A stretch of DNA of 64,000 nt, taken from the NCBI RefSeq assembly GCF_001006485.1, contig NZ_JUET01000129.1, positions 1-64,000 of the forward strand, read 5' to 3'. The notes under the pieces are model-generated. The model had not been told where the DNA came from, ran no database searches, and worked only from the letters and a program-made list of their open reading frames with translations. The translations under genes were made by a program, and so were the position numbers. Below are positions 28,293-37,260 of the stretch, one piece after another; position 1 is the first letter of the stretch, and every line of letters starts with the position of its first letter. The stretch is from Tannerella forsythia. Lineage in GTDB: Bacteria; Bacteroidota; Bacteroidia; Bacteroidales; Tannerellaceae.

Positions 28293-28352
28293 CTAATAAT
28301 CGCGTATATTGATTTTTATATCGAGCTGGCCGTCCGTAATCATTTTGATGAT
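28293..28352 (-). pseudogene. Fragment of the 165-residue lipoprotein gene (3' end)
   Basis: In the minus strand this reads IKMITDGQLDIKINIRDY-stop, nearly the same as the end of the lipoprotein encoded at 31842-32339 (IKMITDGRFDIKINIHD). The upstream part is absent. A broken duplicate. The gap 28265-28487 also holds a 15-bp coding remnant (28389-28403, see the 45086-45205 fragment) and a hairpin. Confidence 0.75.
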
Positions 28353-28413
28353 TCAGCTGGTTTTATGTTGTTATTTTAGGAATATCCCTATGTGAGCCGC
28401 TAAACCGATACAG

Positions 28414-28454
28414 CACGATACGGATCGGGCGAATGCCGTCATCACTGTATCGTG
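28414..28454. terminator. Bidirectional hairpin 3' of the T9SS cargo gene
   Basis: CACGATAC (28414-28421) pairs with GTATCGTG (28447-28454). The inverted copy at 45036-45077 has a longer perfect stem (12 bp, GGCACGATACAG). It sits between converging gene ends and probably acted as a shared terminator, though no T run follows. Confidence 0.5.
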
Positions 28455-28487
28455 CCGTCGATAAGGTCGGTGCCGGAGAGCATACGG

Positions 28488-29399
28488 TCATTCGTTGCGG
28501 GTGTGGACGACCTTATGGGTCGCCACGGCCTGTCCCGCCTGAATTCGGACGAAGTAAACGCCTTTTGCTTCGTTGCCGAAAGGAATCCGGGTTTCGTAAC
28601 GATTCTGTTGCTGTTGCGCCACAAGCATTCCCTGCGCGTTGAAGACAGCCACATTGAACATGCGACCGTCTTCAAGCGATACGGTCAGTTGTCCGTCCGA
28701 AAACCATACCTTAGCCTCCGATAAGCCGCCTGTGATGATTACGTTGGATACCTTCTGTCCGTCGCAGTTTTTAAATGCCGGATTCCGGTACAGCAATCGG
28801 TTGTCTACATGGCAACACATAAAGGTTGGCCGGCTCGGCATTGTTGGAAGAGCGTGGGCAAGCATAAAGAAAGGAGAATAGCGGTCGTTGCCCAACCCTT
28901 CGATATAACTGTAATATTCTCCGACATGTATTCGCTTGTGTTTGTGGCCGTCTTCGAACATGACGGAATCGATTTTCGTAACTTTCCCCGACGGAACAAT
29001 GCCGATTGAAGGGATACTTTCTCCTACCTTCAGCGAGAAGTCGTAGATGACAGTCTCCTGCTGTTTCAGGTAATCCGGGTGCACCTTATTTTCATATCCG
29101 GGATACGGTTTGAACATGACTCGATTGTTTTCGGAGCGAATCAACCCTTTCAATGCTTTTCCTTGGCGGATGATTCTCCATTGCTTTCCGCTGACTACGG
29201 TGTCGCCATGCAAAACGGTTTCATCGAATGGGTCTTCGAGTTTTATTTTTTCCTCGCTAAAATCCCAATAACATTTCCAAACCACGGAATCTGCCTTAAA
29301 GGCATTTACATACTTGCCGCCGAAAGCGTTTTCTTGCGGCCAAACTCCTGCCGATACCAACAGCATCAGCGAAAATGATAAAAAGATACTTTTCTTCAT
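28488..29399 (-). CDS. T9SS cargo protein with type A sorting domain
   Basis: 303 residues: signal peptide (MKKSIFLSFSLMLLVSAGVWPQ), about 200 residues without a recognised domain, and a C-terminal T9SS type A sorting domain from about 225 (KVWFSDGQLTVSLEDGRMFNVAVFNAQGMLV, ending GVYFVRIQAGQAVATHKVV). The sorting domain sends the protein through the type IX system to the cell surface. I start at ATG 29399; the frame is open further upstream but the signal peptide fixes the start. The 3' end exists as an inverted broken copy at 44944-45003. Confidence 0.85.
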   Translation of the reverse strand: MKKSIFLSFSLMLLVSAGVWPQENAFGGKYVNAFKADSVVWKCYWDFSEEKIKLEDPFDETVLHGDTVVSGKQWRIIRQGKALKGLIRSENNRVMFKPYPGYENKVHPDYLKQQETVIYDFSLKVGESIPSIGIVPSGKVTKIDSVMFEDGHKHKRIHVGEYYSYIEGLGNDRYSPFFMLAHALPTMPSRPTFMCCHVDNRLLYRNPAFKNCDGQKVSNVIITGGLSEAKVWFSDGQLTVSLEDGRMFNVAVFNAQGMLVAQQQQNRYETRIPFGNEAKGVYFVRIQAGQAVATHKVVHTRNE

Positions 29400-29475
29400 G
29401 ATTATACTATTGAACAGTTCATTTTTTTCGAAAGTCGATATATACGGAAAAAAGAAAATTTCTACCCCTATTATT

Positions 29476-31849
29476 TTACCGAGAACCATACATGGCATCG
29501 GGAGCAAAAGAGAAATGCCCTCCCGAAGCTATATCAAGATTTTTGCAATATAATTTAGATCGACTATCAATGATTAATTTACCACCGGGCTCAACTGTGA
29601 TTTTTTTAGCCGAAACATCTAACGTAGCTCCATTGGTGATACATAATGTCGCTCCGCTTTTTACGATGATATCTCGATCGTATTGCCTGTCCGAATGGAT
29701 GTTTACCGTACCGGTAATGACGACGTCTGTCGGAACACTGTTTATTTCCCGAACCAGGAAAGATGCTGCTGCTTGGAAATGCGTATGTTCTTGATTCGAT
29801 GCCGGCATATAAGACCTCATAAATTTTGTTTTACCTGCTTGATGAAGATTCTGACCGGTTAGCCTGCTGTTCAATTGACTTTGCCAGTCTGATAATGCTA
29901 ACGCACTTACTGTTGGAACAAAAGAAAAGTAATTCTTCAACAACAGTCCGTCGGGAATTTTGCCTGCAACGTTGCTGACGTTGTAAATCCCAGCCGGGGC
30001 ACCATCTAATGGATATACGAAAGCATTGCTGTCCATGCTTTTTTCTGAAATATCCAATTTTATATTTATTAAAAATAGAATTTTTTTATGTATCCGTATC
30101 CTGCCCCAATAAACATTCGATGTATTTCTGTTTGGTGCCGCATGGATTTTTACATCACTGACGACATCTGCACTTCCTGGTATTTTCAAAACAAACAGCT
30201 TCGGAAAATTCGTCAGAAGAAAAAACTTTCCATAATAATAAGTCAATAAATGCATCCAGATGGAAAATTTATATGTTTCCCGATGGTCAACCAACATCGT
30301 ACCTGGCTCCATCACTTTCGTTCCGTTTCCGGTACCGTTAGTTATCGCCACATTTTCGCATTGCAGGGGAAATCCTACATTATCATACTCTGTCTGAAAT
30401 GCATTATGTTCGTTACCGTCAATTTGCAAACGACTGTCTACATGATAAACCAGCATCTGTTTGGCCGCTTTGCTGTCTAATATTTCGAGCCCTTTTTTAA
30501 TCATATCGATATTCTTTGCCTGAAAAATCTTGATGAAGGCTACCGAGAATTTTACGTCGGCAAGATGACGAAGCATTGCCTGCATGCCGATCGGAACATT
30601 GGCTCCTTTATGAGGAGAATCGACACTGATAAATTTCCATGTATCATGTTTTCTGTTTTCCAATTCCATCTTTCTCAAAGCATATCTCGCCACAAGTCCT
30701 CCCATGCTGATTCCCATAACGACATTGGGAGAGGCTCCTTTCTTATTTCTATTAACATAGTCGATCACTTCCTGAAAAAGAACTGCGTTTCTTCTGATAT
30801 CATCCAATCCGTCATTATAATCCAAATAAATGATATCGAAAGAACTTATGTTTTCCCATATATTGGGATCACCGATATTCAAAGTCCCGATCTCTTCTTC
30901 ATCAATACTTAGGTTGGTTATATCCATATTCGTTGTTCCCAGCACATGGCTCGGGTCAAATCCTTCGGCTATAATCAACGGTTTTCTTATTTTCTGCGAG
31001 GTGTTGCCTTCCGCATATTTTATCTGTATCTTCCCTCCGGAATGTCGGGAAGAAGCGGGTATATCCGATGTCAGGTCGGCTGATTTTAATGTGACGGGCG
31101 GCTCTTCCCCTATGGATATTTTCGTTCGGCATGTATATGTCGTATTATCTGTATACGTTATTCTGAAGTAAATATCTTTAATGCCGGTCGATGAAAATGT
31201 ATGGGTAATGTCGTTGTTCCACGACGCCGTTCGATATCCTCCCTCGTTGTTGAAGTTGACCTGGAGGTTTTTAACGACTCTGCCCGTATTGTTTACGAAT
31301 AAATTCGAACTGAATTTAAAACGTATGGTTTTACCGTGGTAATACTTTTCTTTGGGAGCGACGGCGAAGAGCATCTTCTGTTCGTATGGATTCTTGCCAT
31401 TGACGTCATAAATCTGTTCATTGACAACTTTTACCGAACCGGAACCGATGGCATCCTTACGATACATATCATATCTAAGATGTATAACTGCAAGTGATGT
31501 GGCTCCCTCACTTGAAATTCGGGCATTCATTTGGTCCGGAGTCGGCAAAGAGATATTGCCGTTTACTTTCGAGCTGTACATCCCCCCGTAAAGAGCGTTC
31601 CATATCGATATAGTTTTCGTCGGTCAATGCCACCCCATCATAATATACCGGGTCTATAAGATGCAGTCCGTAATCATACAGTAACCCCGTGGTTACTCTG
31701 CTTTTGTCGACATGCTGAAACACCTTGCTTATTTTAGCATTATATTCGGCAACCTCCTGCGCAATCAGGATATAAATTGGGCTTATTGCCATTATTATTA
31801 TGGTACGTACCCTGTTTCTTATTCTTTTTATCCTATTTTTCTTAGTCAT
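29476..31849 (-). pseudogene. Lipase-like alpha/beta-hydrolase gene, frameshifted
   Basis: Two overlapping frames make one gene. The first (31849 to about 31570) encodes a signal sequence and NAKISKVFQHVDKSRVTTGLLYDYG; the second (to 29476, 701 codons) continues with beta-rich domains, then a hydrolase core with PLIIAEGFDPSHVLG, a nucleophile elbow VVMGISMGGLVARYAL and VDSPHKGANVPIG, and a C-terminal beta-helix-like tail (about 620-701) without a T9SS sorting domain. The frames join near 31565-31605, where there is a run of six G on the coding strand; removing one G would fuse them, or an 8-bp deletion at GGAACGCT may be the cause. The 5' end overlaps the lipoprotein stop by 8 bp, so it is the second gene of that operon. 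The stretch 29400-29475 is shared with the T9SS cargo promoter region. Confidence 0.75.
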
Positions 31850-32339
31850 GAATATTAATTTTGATATCGAACCGTCCGTCCGTAATCATTTTGATTTCAC
31901 CGGTTTCTGGATTCTTTACACTGAAAGAAAAAGTCCCGCTTATAATACCATTCTCTTTGTCGAATTTCAACAAACAATATTCGCTCGGCAGGTCTTTGCA
32001 TAAACGGTAATACCTATTATTATCTTCATACATTGCACTGGATATTTTATGCTTAAATCCGACTTTTACGATGCTGTCCGTAATGCTGATAAAGCGACCC
32101 TTATTAGCGTATGAATAAAAACCTAAATATTTCCCTCCTTCACTGTAGTAGCCGCTGATAGGACTGTGTCCCAACACGCCGCTGCCACGGGTATATACAA
32201 ACAATTCTTTGTCTACATAGCAACCGAACGTATTTTTGCCGGAAGTCGAAAATTCCGGCAGTTCGAATGCTTCTTCTTCTTCGCAACGAGGGAAAAAGAA
32301 GCATAAAAGAAGAATGAAAAAGAAACTGTTGAGTCTCAT
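31842..32339 (-). CDS. Small lipoprotein of unknown function
   Basis: 165 residues. The N-terminus (MRLNSFFFILLLCFFFPRCEEEE) is a signal sequence with a probable lipidated cysteine near residue 19 followed by acidic residues, the +2/+3 pattern of surface lipoproteins in Bacteroidetes. The body is beta-rich (TFGCYVDKELFVYTRG, ...SFSVKNPETGEIKMITDGRFDIKI) and resembles the DUF6252-type group, which I cannot confirm. It lies 9 bp after the S74/T9SS gene and overlaps the lipase-like gene, so the three form one operon. Partial copies occur at 28293-28352 and 33618-33696. Confidence 0.7.
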   Translation of the reverse strand: MRLNSFFFILLLCFFFPRCEEEEAFELPEFSTSGKNTFGCYVDKELFVYTRGSGVLGHSPISGYYSEGGKYLGFYSYANKGRFISITDSIVKVGFKHKISSAMYEDNNRYYRLCKDLPSEYCLLKFDKENGIISGTFSFSVKNPETGEIKMITDGRFDIKINIHD

Positions 32340-32348
32340 CCCTATATT

Positions 32349-33401
32349 TTATTTATTCACCAATTTTTTTGTTCCCACTACGACACCATTGGCGATCAGT
32401 TTGTAGATATGCAGTCCGGAGGCGAAATCGGCTGAAGAAACGGTTATCGAGCCTTTTCTGCCATGTACGTCGAGCGGTATGTTTTTTACTTGTGTTCCGT
32501 TGATCGAATAGAACGCGATAGCTGCGCTTGTTGTTCCTTCGGGCAAGGTGTAATCGATTCGGGCGTTACCGTTTACCGGATTGGGCACATTCTGCGACAG
32601 ATACTCCTCCGTATCGAGGATTTTTTCATTGGTTGTCGTCGCTTCACCGCTCTTGAAAGATATCTGTCCCTGATTCTCTAACGTTTCCACTCTGGCCTGA
32701 AGTTCTTTGATCGCTTCTACAAGTACCGGTATCAGTCCGGTATAATTTACCGCATAGATACCCTCGGCATCCTGCTCTACCAATTCCGGGAAAAGCTCTT
32801 TCACTTCTTGTGCGATAAAACCGAATTCTTTCTTATATGCTTTGCTCCCCGACAGATTGAATGGTTCTGCCAATGCGCTTTGGGCATTTTCCTTACTGAT
32901 TTTACCCTGTGCAATCATGGTTTCCACCTCCTTGCGTCGGTCTGCTTCGGATGCAATTTGTTTCTCGTAAAATTTACCGTGGAGGCGTTTGAGTCTACTC
33001 AGATATGAACTGTTGATATTGATAATGTTCCTTTTGAGTCTCTCATCCGAAGTAATCAACAACCCTTGTGTGGTCCAAACTTGTCCGTTCACTTCGAGGG
33101 CATACGTGGTCGGCTTCCGCCCGATACCGATTTTGCCGGTTTGATCAATAAACAGTTTGTAATTTCCCCAATTTGAGGATCCATGTGGTCGCCAGATATT
33201 TAATCCGCCTTCGGAGAATTCCATGCCCCAATTGGGACCGATGTATACTCCGGGGGCACTGCCGACACTATTCCAGTTATTCGGCTTCTGACCGATGAAC
33301 AGATGGCTGTCCTGATAAAACAACTGTGCCTTTAAAGAAGGCATCCAACACATCGCCAAAACTACGACTAAAGTCGTCCGTAAAGTAAAAATTTTTTTCA
33401 T
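32349..33401 (-). CDS. S74 intramolecular chaperone / T9SS sorting domain protein
   Basis: 350 residues: signal peptide (MKKIFTLRTTLVVVLAMCWMPSLKAQ), a short beta region (about 27-110), a peptidase S74 intramolecular-chaperone domain (about 115-245) with the self-cleavage dyad S118 and K123 in TSDERLKRNI and the FGFIAQEVKELFPELV signature, a coiled coil (about 230-245, VEAIKELQARVETLENQ), and a C-terminal T9SS type A sorting domain (from about 268, YLSQNVPNPVNGNARIDYTL, ending KLIANGVVVGTKKLVNK). S74 domains trimerise phage tail spikes and then cut themselves off. Here the sorting signal lies after the chaperone, so cleavage would separate the short N-terminal part from its secretion tag. First gene of the three-gene operon. 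Confidence 0.85.
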   Translation of the reverse strand: MKKIFTLRTTLVVVLAMCWMPSLKAQLFYQDSHLFIGQKPNNWNSVGSAPGVYIGPNWGMEFSEGGLNIWRPHGSSNWGNYKLFIDQTGKIGIGRKPTTYALEVNGQVWTTQGLLITSDERLKRNIININSSYLSRLKRLHGKFYEKQIASEADRRKEVETMIAQGKISKENAQSALAEPFNLSGSKAYKKEFGFIAQEVKELFPELVEQDAEGIYAVNYTGLIPVLVEAIKELQARVETLENQGQISFKSGEATTTNEKILDTEEYLSQNVPNPVNGNARIDYTLPEGTTSAAIAFYSINGTQVKNIPLDVHGRKGSITVSSADFASGLHIYKLIANGVVVGTKKLVNK

Positions 33402-33432
33402 GATTTCAAATTCTTTGATTATTATACGATAG

Positions 33433-33440
33433 CAAACGTA
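33433..33440 (-). promoter_or_regulatory. -7 element for the S74/T9SS operon
   Basis: TACGTTTG on the minus strand, 31 bp upstream of the ATG at 33401. Confidence 0.6.
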
Positions 33441-33518
33441 AATAAAATAATTTTGTTACAGTTTCTTTATTACAAAAGATTAACTTTTATTATTATGGTT
33501 GGTTTTATGAATAAATGA

Positions 33519-33696
33519 TTAAAGTTTACGCTCTTTTTCGGACGTGTATCGGCATGTACAAGTTGTATCATCCGTATACGTTATTCTGAAGTAAATATCT
33601 TTAATGCAGGTCGATGAGTTCGCTCGACAGCCCTATACATAAACGGTAATATTCATTATTGTCTTCATACATTGCACTGATGTGTTTTTGATATTC
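33519..33696 (-). pseudogene. Chimeric fragment of lipoprotein and lipase-like genes
   Basis: Read on the minus strand, 33696 to about 33618 gives EYQKHISAMYEDNNEYYRLC, matching KHKISSAMYEDNNRYYRLC of the lipoprotein; about 33617-33519 gives IKDIYFRITYTDDTTCTC, matching the lipase-like protein (IKDIYFRITYTDNTTYTC). Two internal pieces of neighbouring genes are thus fused with everything between deleted. The rest of the 33402-33752 gap holds only the two promoters. Confidence 0.8.
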
Positions 33697-33708
33697 CGAA
33701 AAATAGCC

Positions 33709-33716
33709 TACTTTTG
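33709..33716 (+). promoter_or_regulatory. -7 element for the S9 peptidase gene
   Basis: TACTTTTG, 36 bp before the ATG at 33753. It lies just downstream of the chimeric gene fragment. Confidence 0.65.
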
Positions 33717-33752
33717 TAACTCAAAAATCAAACATTAAAAACAACGTATACT

Positions 33753-36524
33753 ATGAAACAACGTATTTTTTCTACATTTCTGTTTTTACTTCTGGCAACT
33801 GCCTCGTATGCCCAAAAGAAGCCCCTTGATCATTCGGTCTATGATGGCTGGAAAAGTCTTTCGAACATCCGCATCAGCAAGGACGGTAAAATCCTGACGG
33901 CACTGATCCAGCCGCAGGAAGGTGATACAACCCTATGGGTTAAAAACTTATCAAAGAATCGAGCGCTCACGATCGAGCGGGTCAAAACGTATGTCGTCTC
34001 GCCTGACGGAATATTTACGGTAGGACTTGTAAAAGCTCCCTTTGCCGAACGGCGCGAGGCGCGGATTAAAAAGAAAAAGAAAGAAGACCTGCCGAAAGAT
34101 TCACTCGTTATCGTAGACAACCGGACATTGGCCATACGGAAGATTGCGGGAGTGAAAGCATTCAAGGCGCCCGAAGAGATGAGCGGTCATATTGCTTATA
34201 CCGTTACAGCGCCGAAAGATACGGCCAAGAAAGACAAAAAAGAGAAAGACCTGCTGATTCTCCACAACCTGATTACACAGTACGAAGATACGATTCGCAA
34301 TGCCAAAGACCATCTATTCAATAAATTCGGGAACGCTTTTGCCGTGAACACCGAGCCGGACAAAAAAGATACGACCCGAACACCCGAGGTCCTTTTCTTT
34401 GATCTGAAGAATGATGTACGCCAAACCATCTCGAAAGAGAAGGCCGAATACAAATCGTTCGCGTTCGACGAGCAAGGAAAACAACTCGTTTATCTCGCCA
34501 CGAAAGATACGTCAAAGATCGAACAGAAAGCATTCGAGGTGCGTTATTTCAAAAAAGGCGCCGACTCGGCAGTAGTGATCGCCGGAAAGAACGTTGCGGG
34601 ACTGCCCGCAGGATGGATATTCAACGAGTTTTCAACCCCGCGTTTCAGTAAGAATGGCGAACGGATTGTGATCGGGGCTGCCCCGAAGCAGGCAGCCAAA
34701 GACACGACAATCATCGACTTTGAAATGGCAAAACTCGATATCTGGCATTGGAAAGACCCGCTCATCCAGCCGCAGCAACTTGTAGAATTGAGACACGAAC
34801 AGAGCCGTACCTACACAGGAATCATCGACCCGAAAAAACCGAATGCTTTCCTTTCCGTAGCAACCGAGGAGATGCCTTTCTGTAGCATCGCCAACGAGAA
34901 TAACGGCCGCTTTGCACTTCTCGGATCCGACAGACCCTACCGGCTGGAAACGCAGTGGGATGTATCGCCCCGGTTCGACACGTGGACATACGACTTTGAA
35001 ACCGACCGTCTGCAACCTGTGGCACGTGCCATGGGAGGCCGTCCGACGCTCTCGTCGCAAGGAAATTATACGATCTGGTGGGACGCCGCTCAACGTCACT
35101 GGTTCGCTTTCGACAATCACGCCCGCACCACGGTAAATCTGACCAAAGACATCGGCGTGAATTTCTGGAACGAAGAGCATAATACGCCTTCTCTGCCCGG
35201 TTCATACGGACTCGTAGGATGGGGCGAAAACGACGAATACGTACTGCTCAACGATGCATTCGATATCTGGAAAATCGATCCGAAAGGCATCAAAAAACCG
35301 GAAAACTTTACGCTCGGAAAAGGACGGAGCAACTCCCTCGTGTTGCGCTACGTGCGTACCGACCCGGAAAAACGTTTCTTCGCACCGAACGATCTGCTGC
35401 TGCTCTCGGCCTTCGACAAGCGCAGCAAAGAAAACGGATTTTATACGCTGAAGACAGGTCGGCGAAACCTGCTGCAGAAGCGACTCATCGATACGTATAC
35501 GTTCCCGTCGGTCGTGAAAGCCAAAGAAGCCGATGTGTTTGCTTTTCTGAAAGGCAACTTCCAAACATCGCCCGATCTATACGTTACGAGGGACTTCTGG
35601 AAATCGACCGACAAACTGACCGACATCAATCCCCAAATGCGTGATTACAGATGGGGCACGGCCGAACTGTTCGCGTGGACGTCTTTCGCCGGCATCCCCT
35701 TGCAGGGCCTCGTCTACAAACCCGAAGACTTCGATCCGCAGAAGAAGTATCCGGTCATGATCTACTTCTACGAGAAACATTCCGATGAGCTTTATCGCTA
35801 CTATCCTCCCGCTCCGAGCCGTTCCATCATTAACATTCCTTTTTTCGTCAGCCGGGGATACGTGGTTTTTGTTCCCGATATTCACTATACGGTCGGCCAT
35901 CCGGGCGAAGACGCTTACAACGCCATCGTCGCGGGAGCGGAAGCGCTGGCACGGAACGCGTGGATAGACAAAGCAAACATGGCCATTCAGGGACAGAGCT
36001 GGGGAGGCTATCAGGTCTCTTATTTAGTGACGCGCACCGATATGTTTAAGGCGGCCGGTGCAGGTGCGCCCGTGTCGAACATGACGAGTGCATACGGCGG
36101 CATCCGCTGGGAGTCGGGACGCAGCCGCCAGTTCCAGTACGAGCAGACACAGTCACGTATCGGTGCGACGATGCAGGACTCATTGAATCTGTATATTGCC
36201 AACTCGCCGGTGTTCTTTGCCGACAAAGTGCGCACACCGTTGCTGATTATGCACAACGACAAAGACGGCGCGGTGCCCTGGTATCAGGGAATCGAATATT
36301 TCATGACACTGCGGCGTATGGGCAAACCCGTGTGGATGCTCCAGTACAACAACGAGGCGCACAACCTCCGCGAACGCCGTAACTGCAAAGACCTCTCCAT
36401 CCGTCTGCAACAGTTTTTCGACCACTACCTCAAAGGCGCTCCCGCTCCGGTATGGATGACAAAAGGACTCCCGGCCACCGAAAAAGGCAAGTCGTGGGGC
36501 TACGAATTAGATACGGACAAGTAA
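33753..36524 (+). CDS. S9-family prolyl oligopeptidase-like peptidase
   Basis: 923 residues with signal peptide (MKQRIFSTFLFLLLATASYAQ), a long beta-propeller-like region to about residue 640, and a C-terminal alpha/beta-hydrolase domain. Probable catalytic triad: S749 in IQGQSWGGYQVS, D838 (or D836) in MHNDKDGAVPW, and H870 in NNEAHNLRERR. S9 enzymes cut short peptides, often after proline; with an export signal and no T9SS tail it should act in the periplasm of this peptide-using group. An unusually lysine-rich stretch (KKKKKEDLPKD, about 110) and a long insert with KKDKKEKD near 155 look like added loops. Single gene with its own promoter. Confidence 0.9.
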   Translation: MKQRIFSTFLFLLLATASYAQKKPLDHSVYDGWKSLSNIRISKDGKILTALIQPQEGDTTLWVKNLSKNRALTIERVKTYVVSPDGIFTVGLVKAPFAERREARIKKKKKEDLPKDSLVIVDNRTLAIRKIAGVKAFKAPEEMSGHIAYTVTAPKDTAKKDKKEKDLLILHNLITQYEDTIRNAKDHLFNKFGNAFAVNTEPDKKDTTRTPEVLFFDLKNDVRQTISKEKAEYKSFAFDEQGKQLVYLATKDTSKIEQKAFEVRYFKKGADSAVVIAGKNVAGLPAGWIFNEFSTPRFSKNGERIVIGAAPKQAAKDTTIIDFEMAKLDIWHWKDPLIQPQQLVELRHEQSRTYTGIIDPKKPNAFLSVATEEMPFCSIANENNGRFALLGSDRPYRLETQWDVSPRFDTWTYDFETDRLQPVARAMGGRPTLSSQGNYTIWWDAAQRHWFAFDNHARTTVNLTKDIGVNFWNEEHNTPSLPGSYGLVGWGENDEYVLLNDAFDIWKIDPKGIKKPENFTLGKGRSNSLVLRYVRTDPEKRFFAPNDLLLLSAFDKRSKENGFYTLKTGRRNLLQKRLIDTYTFPSVVKAKEADVFAFLKGNFQTSPDLYVTRDFWKSTDKLTDINPQMRDYRWGTAELFAWTSFAGIPLQGLVYKPEDFDPQKKYPVMIYFYEKHSDELYRYYPPAPSRSIINIPFFVSRGYVVFVPDIHYTVGHPGEDAYNAIVAGAEALARNAWIDKANMAIQGQSWGGYQVSYLVTRTDMFKAAGAGAPVSNMTSAYGGIRWESGRSRQFQYEQTQSRIGATMQDSLNLYIANSPVFFADKVRTPLLIMHNDKDGAVPWYQGIEYFMTLRRMGKPVWMLQYNNEAHNLRERRNCKDLSIRLQQFFDHYLKGAPAPVWMTKGLPATEKGKSWGYELDTDK

Positions 36525-36608
36525 GAGCAATCGATTCGGACGATTCGGAGGATGTGCCGGAGCTTCTCGTTCCGATACATCCTCCGATGGTCTGTAAAAG
36601 TGTGAGGA

Positions 36609-37187
36609 ATGTCCGGCGAAGAGAAAGAACTGACCGCCTTAAAGAATGGCTCGTATCAAGCGTTCGAGGCCATTTATAAACGGTATGCGGGCAAGCTTTA
36701 CAACTTTATCATGACTCTCTCGCACGGCGACTGCTATATGGCAGAAGAGATCGTGCAGTCGGTTTTTATCAAATTATGGGAAGTGCATCGTGAGATCGAT
36801 CCCGAAAAATCTATTCTTTCTTTCCTTTCCGTGATCGCCAAAAACATGCTGATCAACAAATATCAGCGACAGACGATGGAATACTTGTATCAAGAATTTG
36901 TGCAGAATGAAGAACCTGCCTGCGATACCATCATGGAAAAGGAAATCGACGCCAAATGGCTCGAACAATTTATCGACGAGCTAATCGAACAGTTGCCTCC
37001 GTCGCGCAAAAGAATCTTTATCCTGAGCCGGAAAAAATATCTATCGACCAAACAAATCGCCAAAATCATGCAGATTTCCGTAAGTACGGTAGAAACGCAG
37101 CTATGGCTGGCGGTCAAATTCATTCGTAAGCATTTTGAAAAGAACTTCCATCGATTATTTCTTCTCGGCCTCATTCTGTTAATTTAG
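36609..37187 (+). CDS. ECF sigma factor of the FecR-linked type
   Basis: 192 residues. Region 2 (FEAIYKRYAGKLYNFIM, AEEIVQSVFIKLWE) and region 4 (LPPSRKRIFILSRKKYLSTKQIAKIM, then STVETQLWLAVKFIRKHF) are typical of the Bacteroides-expansion family of ECF factors. A hydrophobic C-terminal tail (HRLFLLGLILLI) is also common there. The FecR-type anti-sigma gene follows after about 70 bp. Such pairs usually control a downstream SusC/SusD receptor pair; here none follows on the same strand, but a TonB-receptor-like gene ends 126 bp beyond FecR on the opposite strand. Confidence 0.92.
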   Translation: MSGEEKELTALKNGSYQAFEAIYKRYAGKLYNFIMTLSHGDCYMAEEIVQSVFIKLWEVHREIDPEKSILSFLSVIAKNMLINKYQRQTMEYLYQEFVQNEEPACDTIMEKEIDAKWLEQFIDELIEQLPPSRKRIFILSRKKYLSTKQIAKIMQISVSTVETQLWLAVKFIRKHFEKNFHRLFLLGLILLI

Positions 37188-37260
37188 TATAATTGTATGA
37201 TATCGCATTCGGGGAATTGGCGTCATCGATTGTACTGTGTATATCATCATATAAGGAAAA

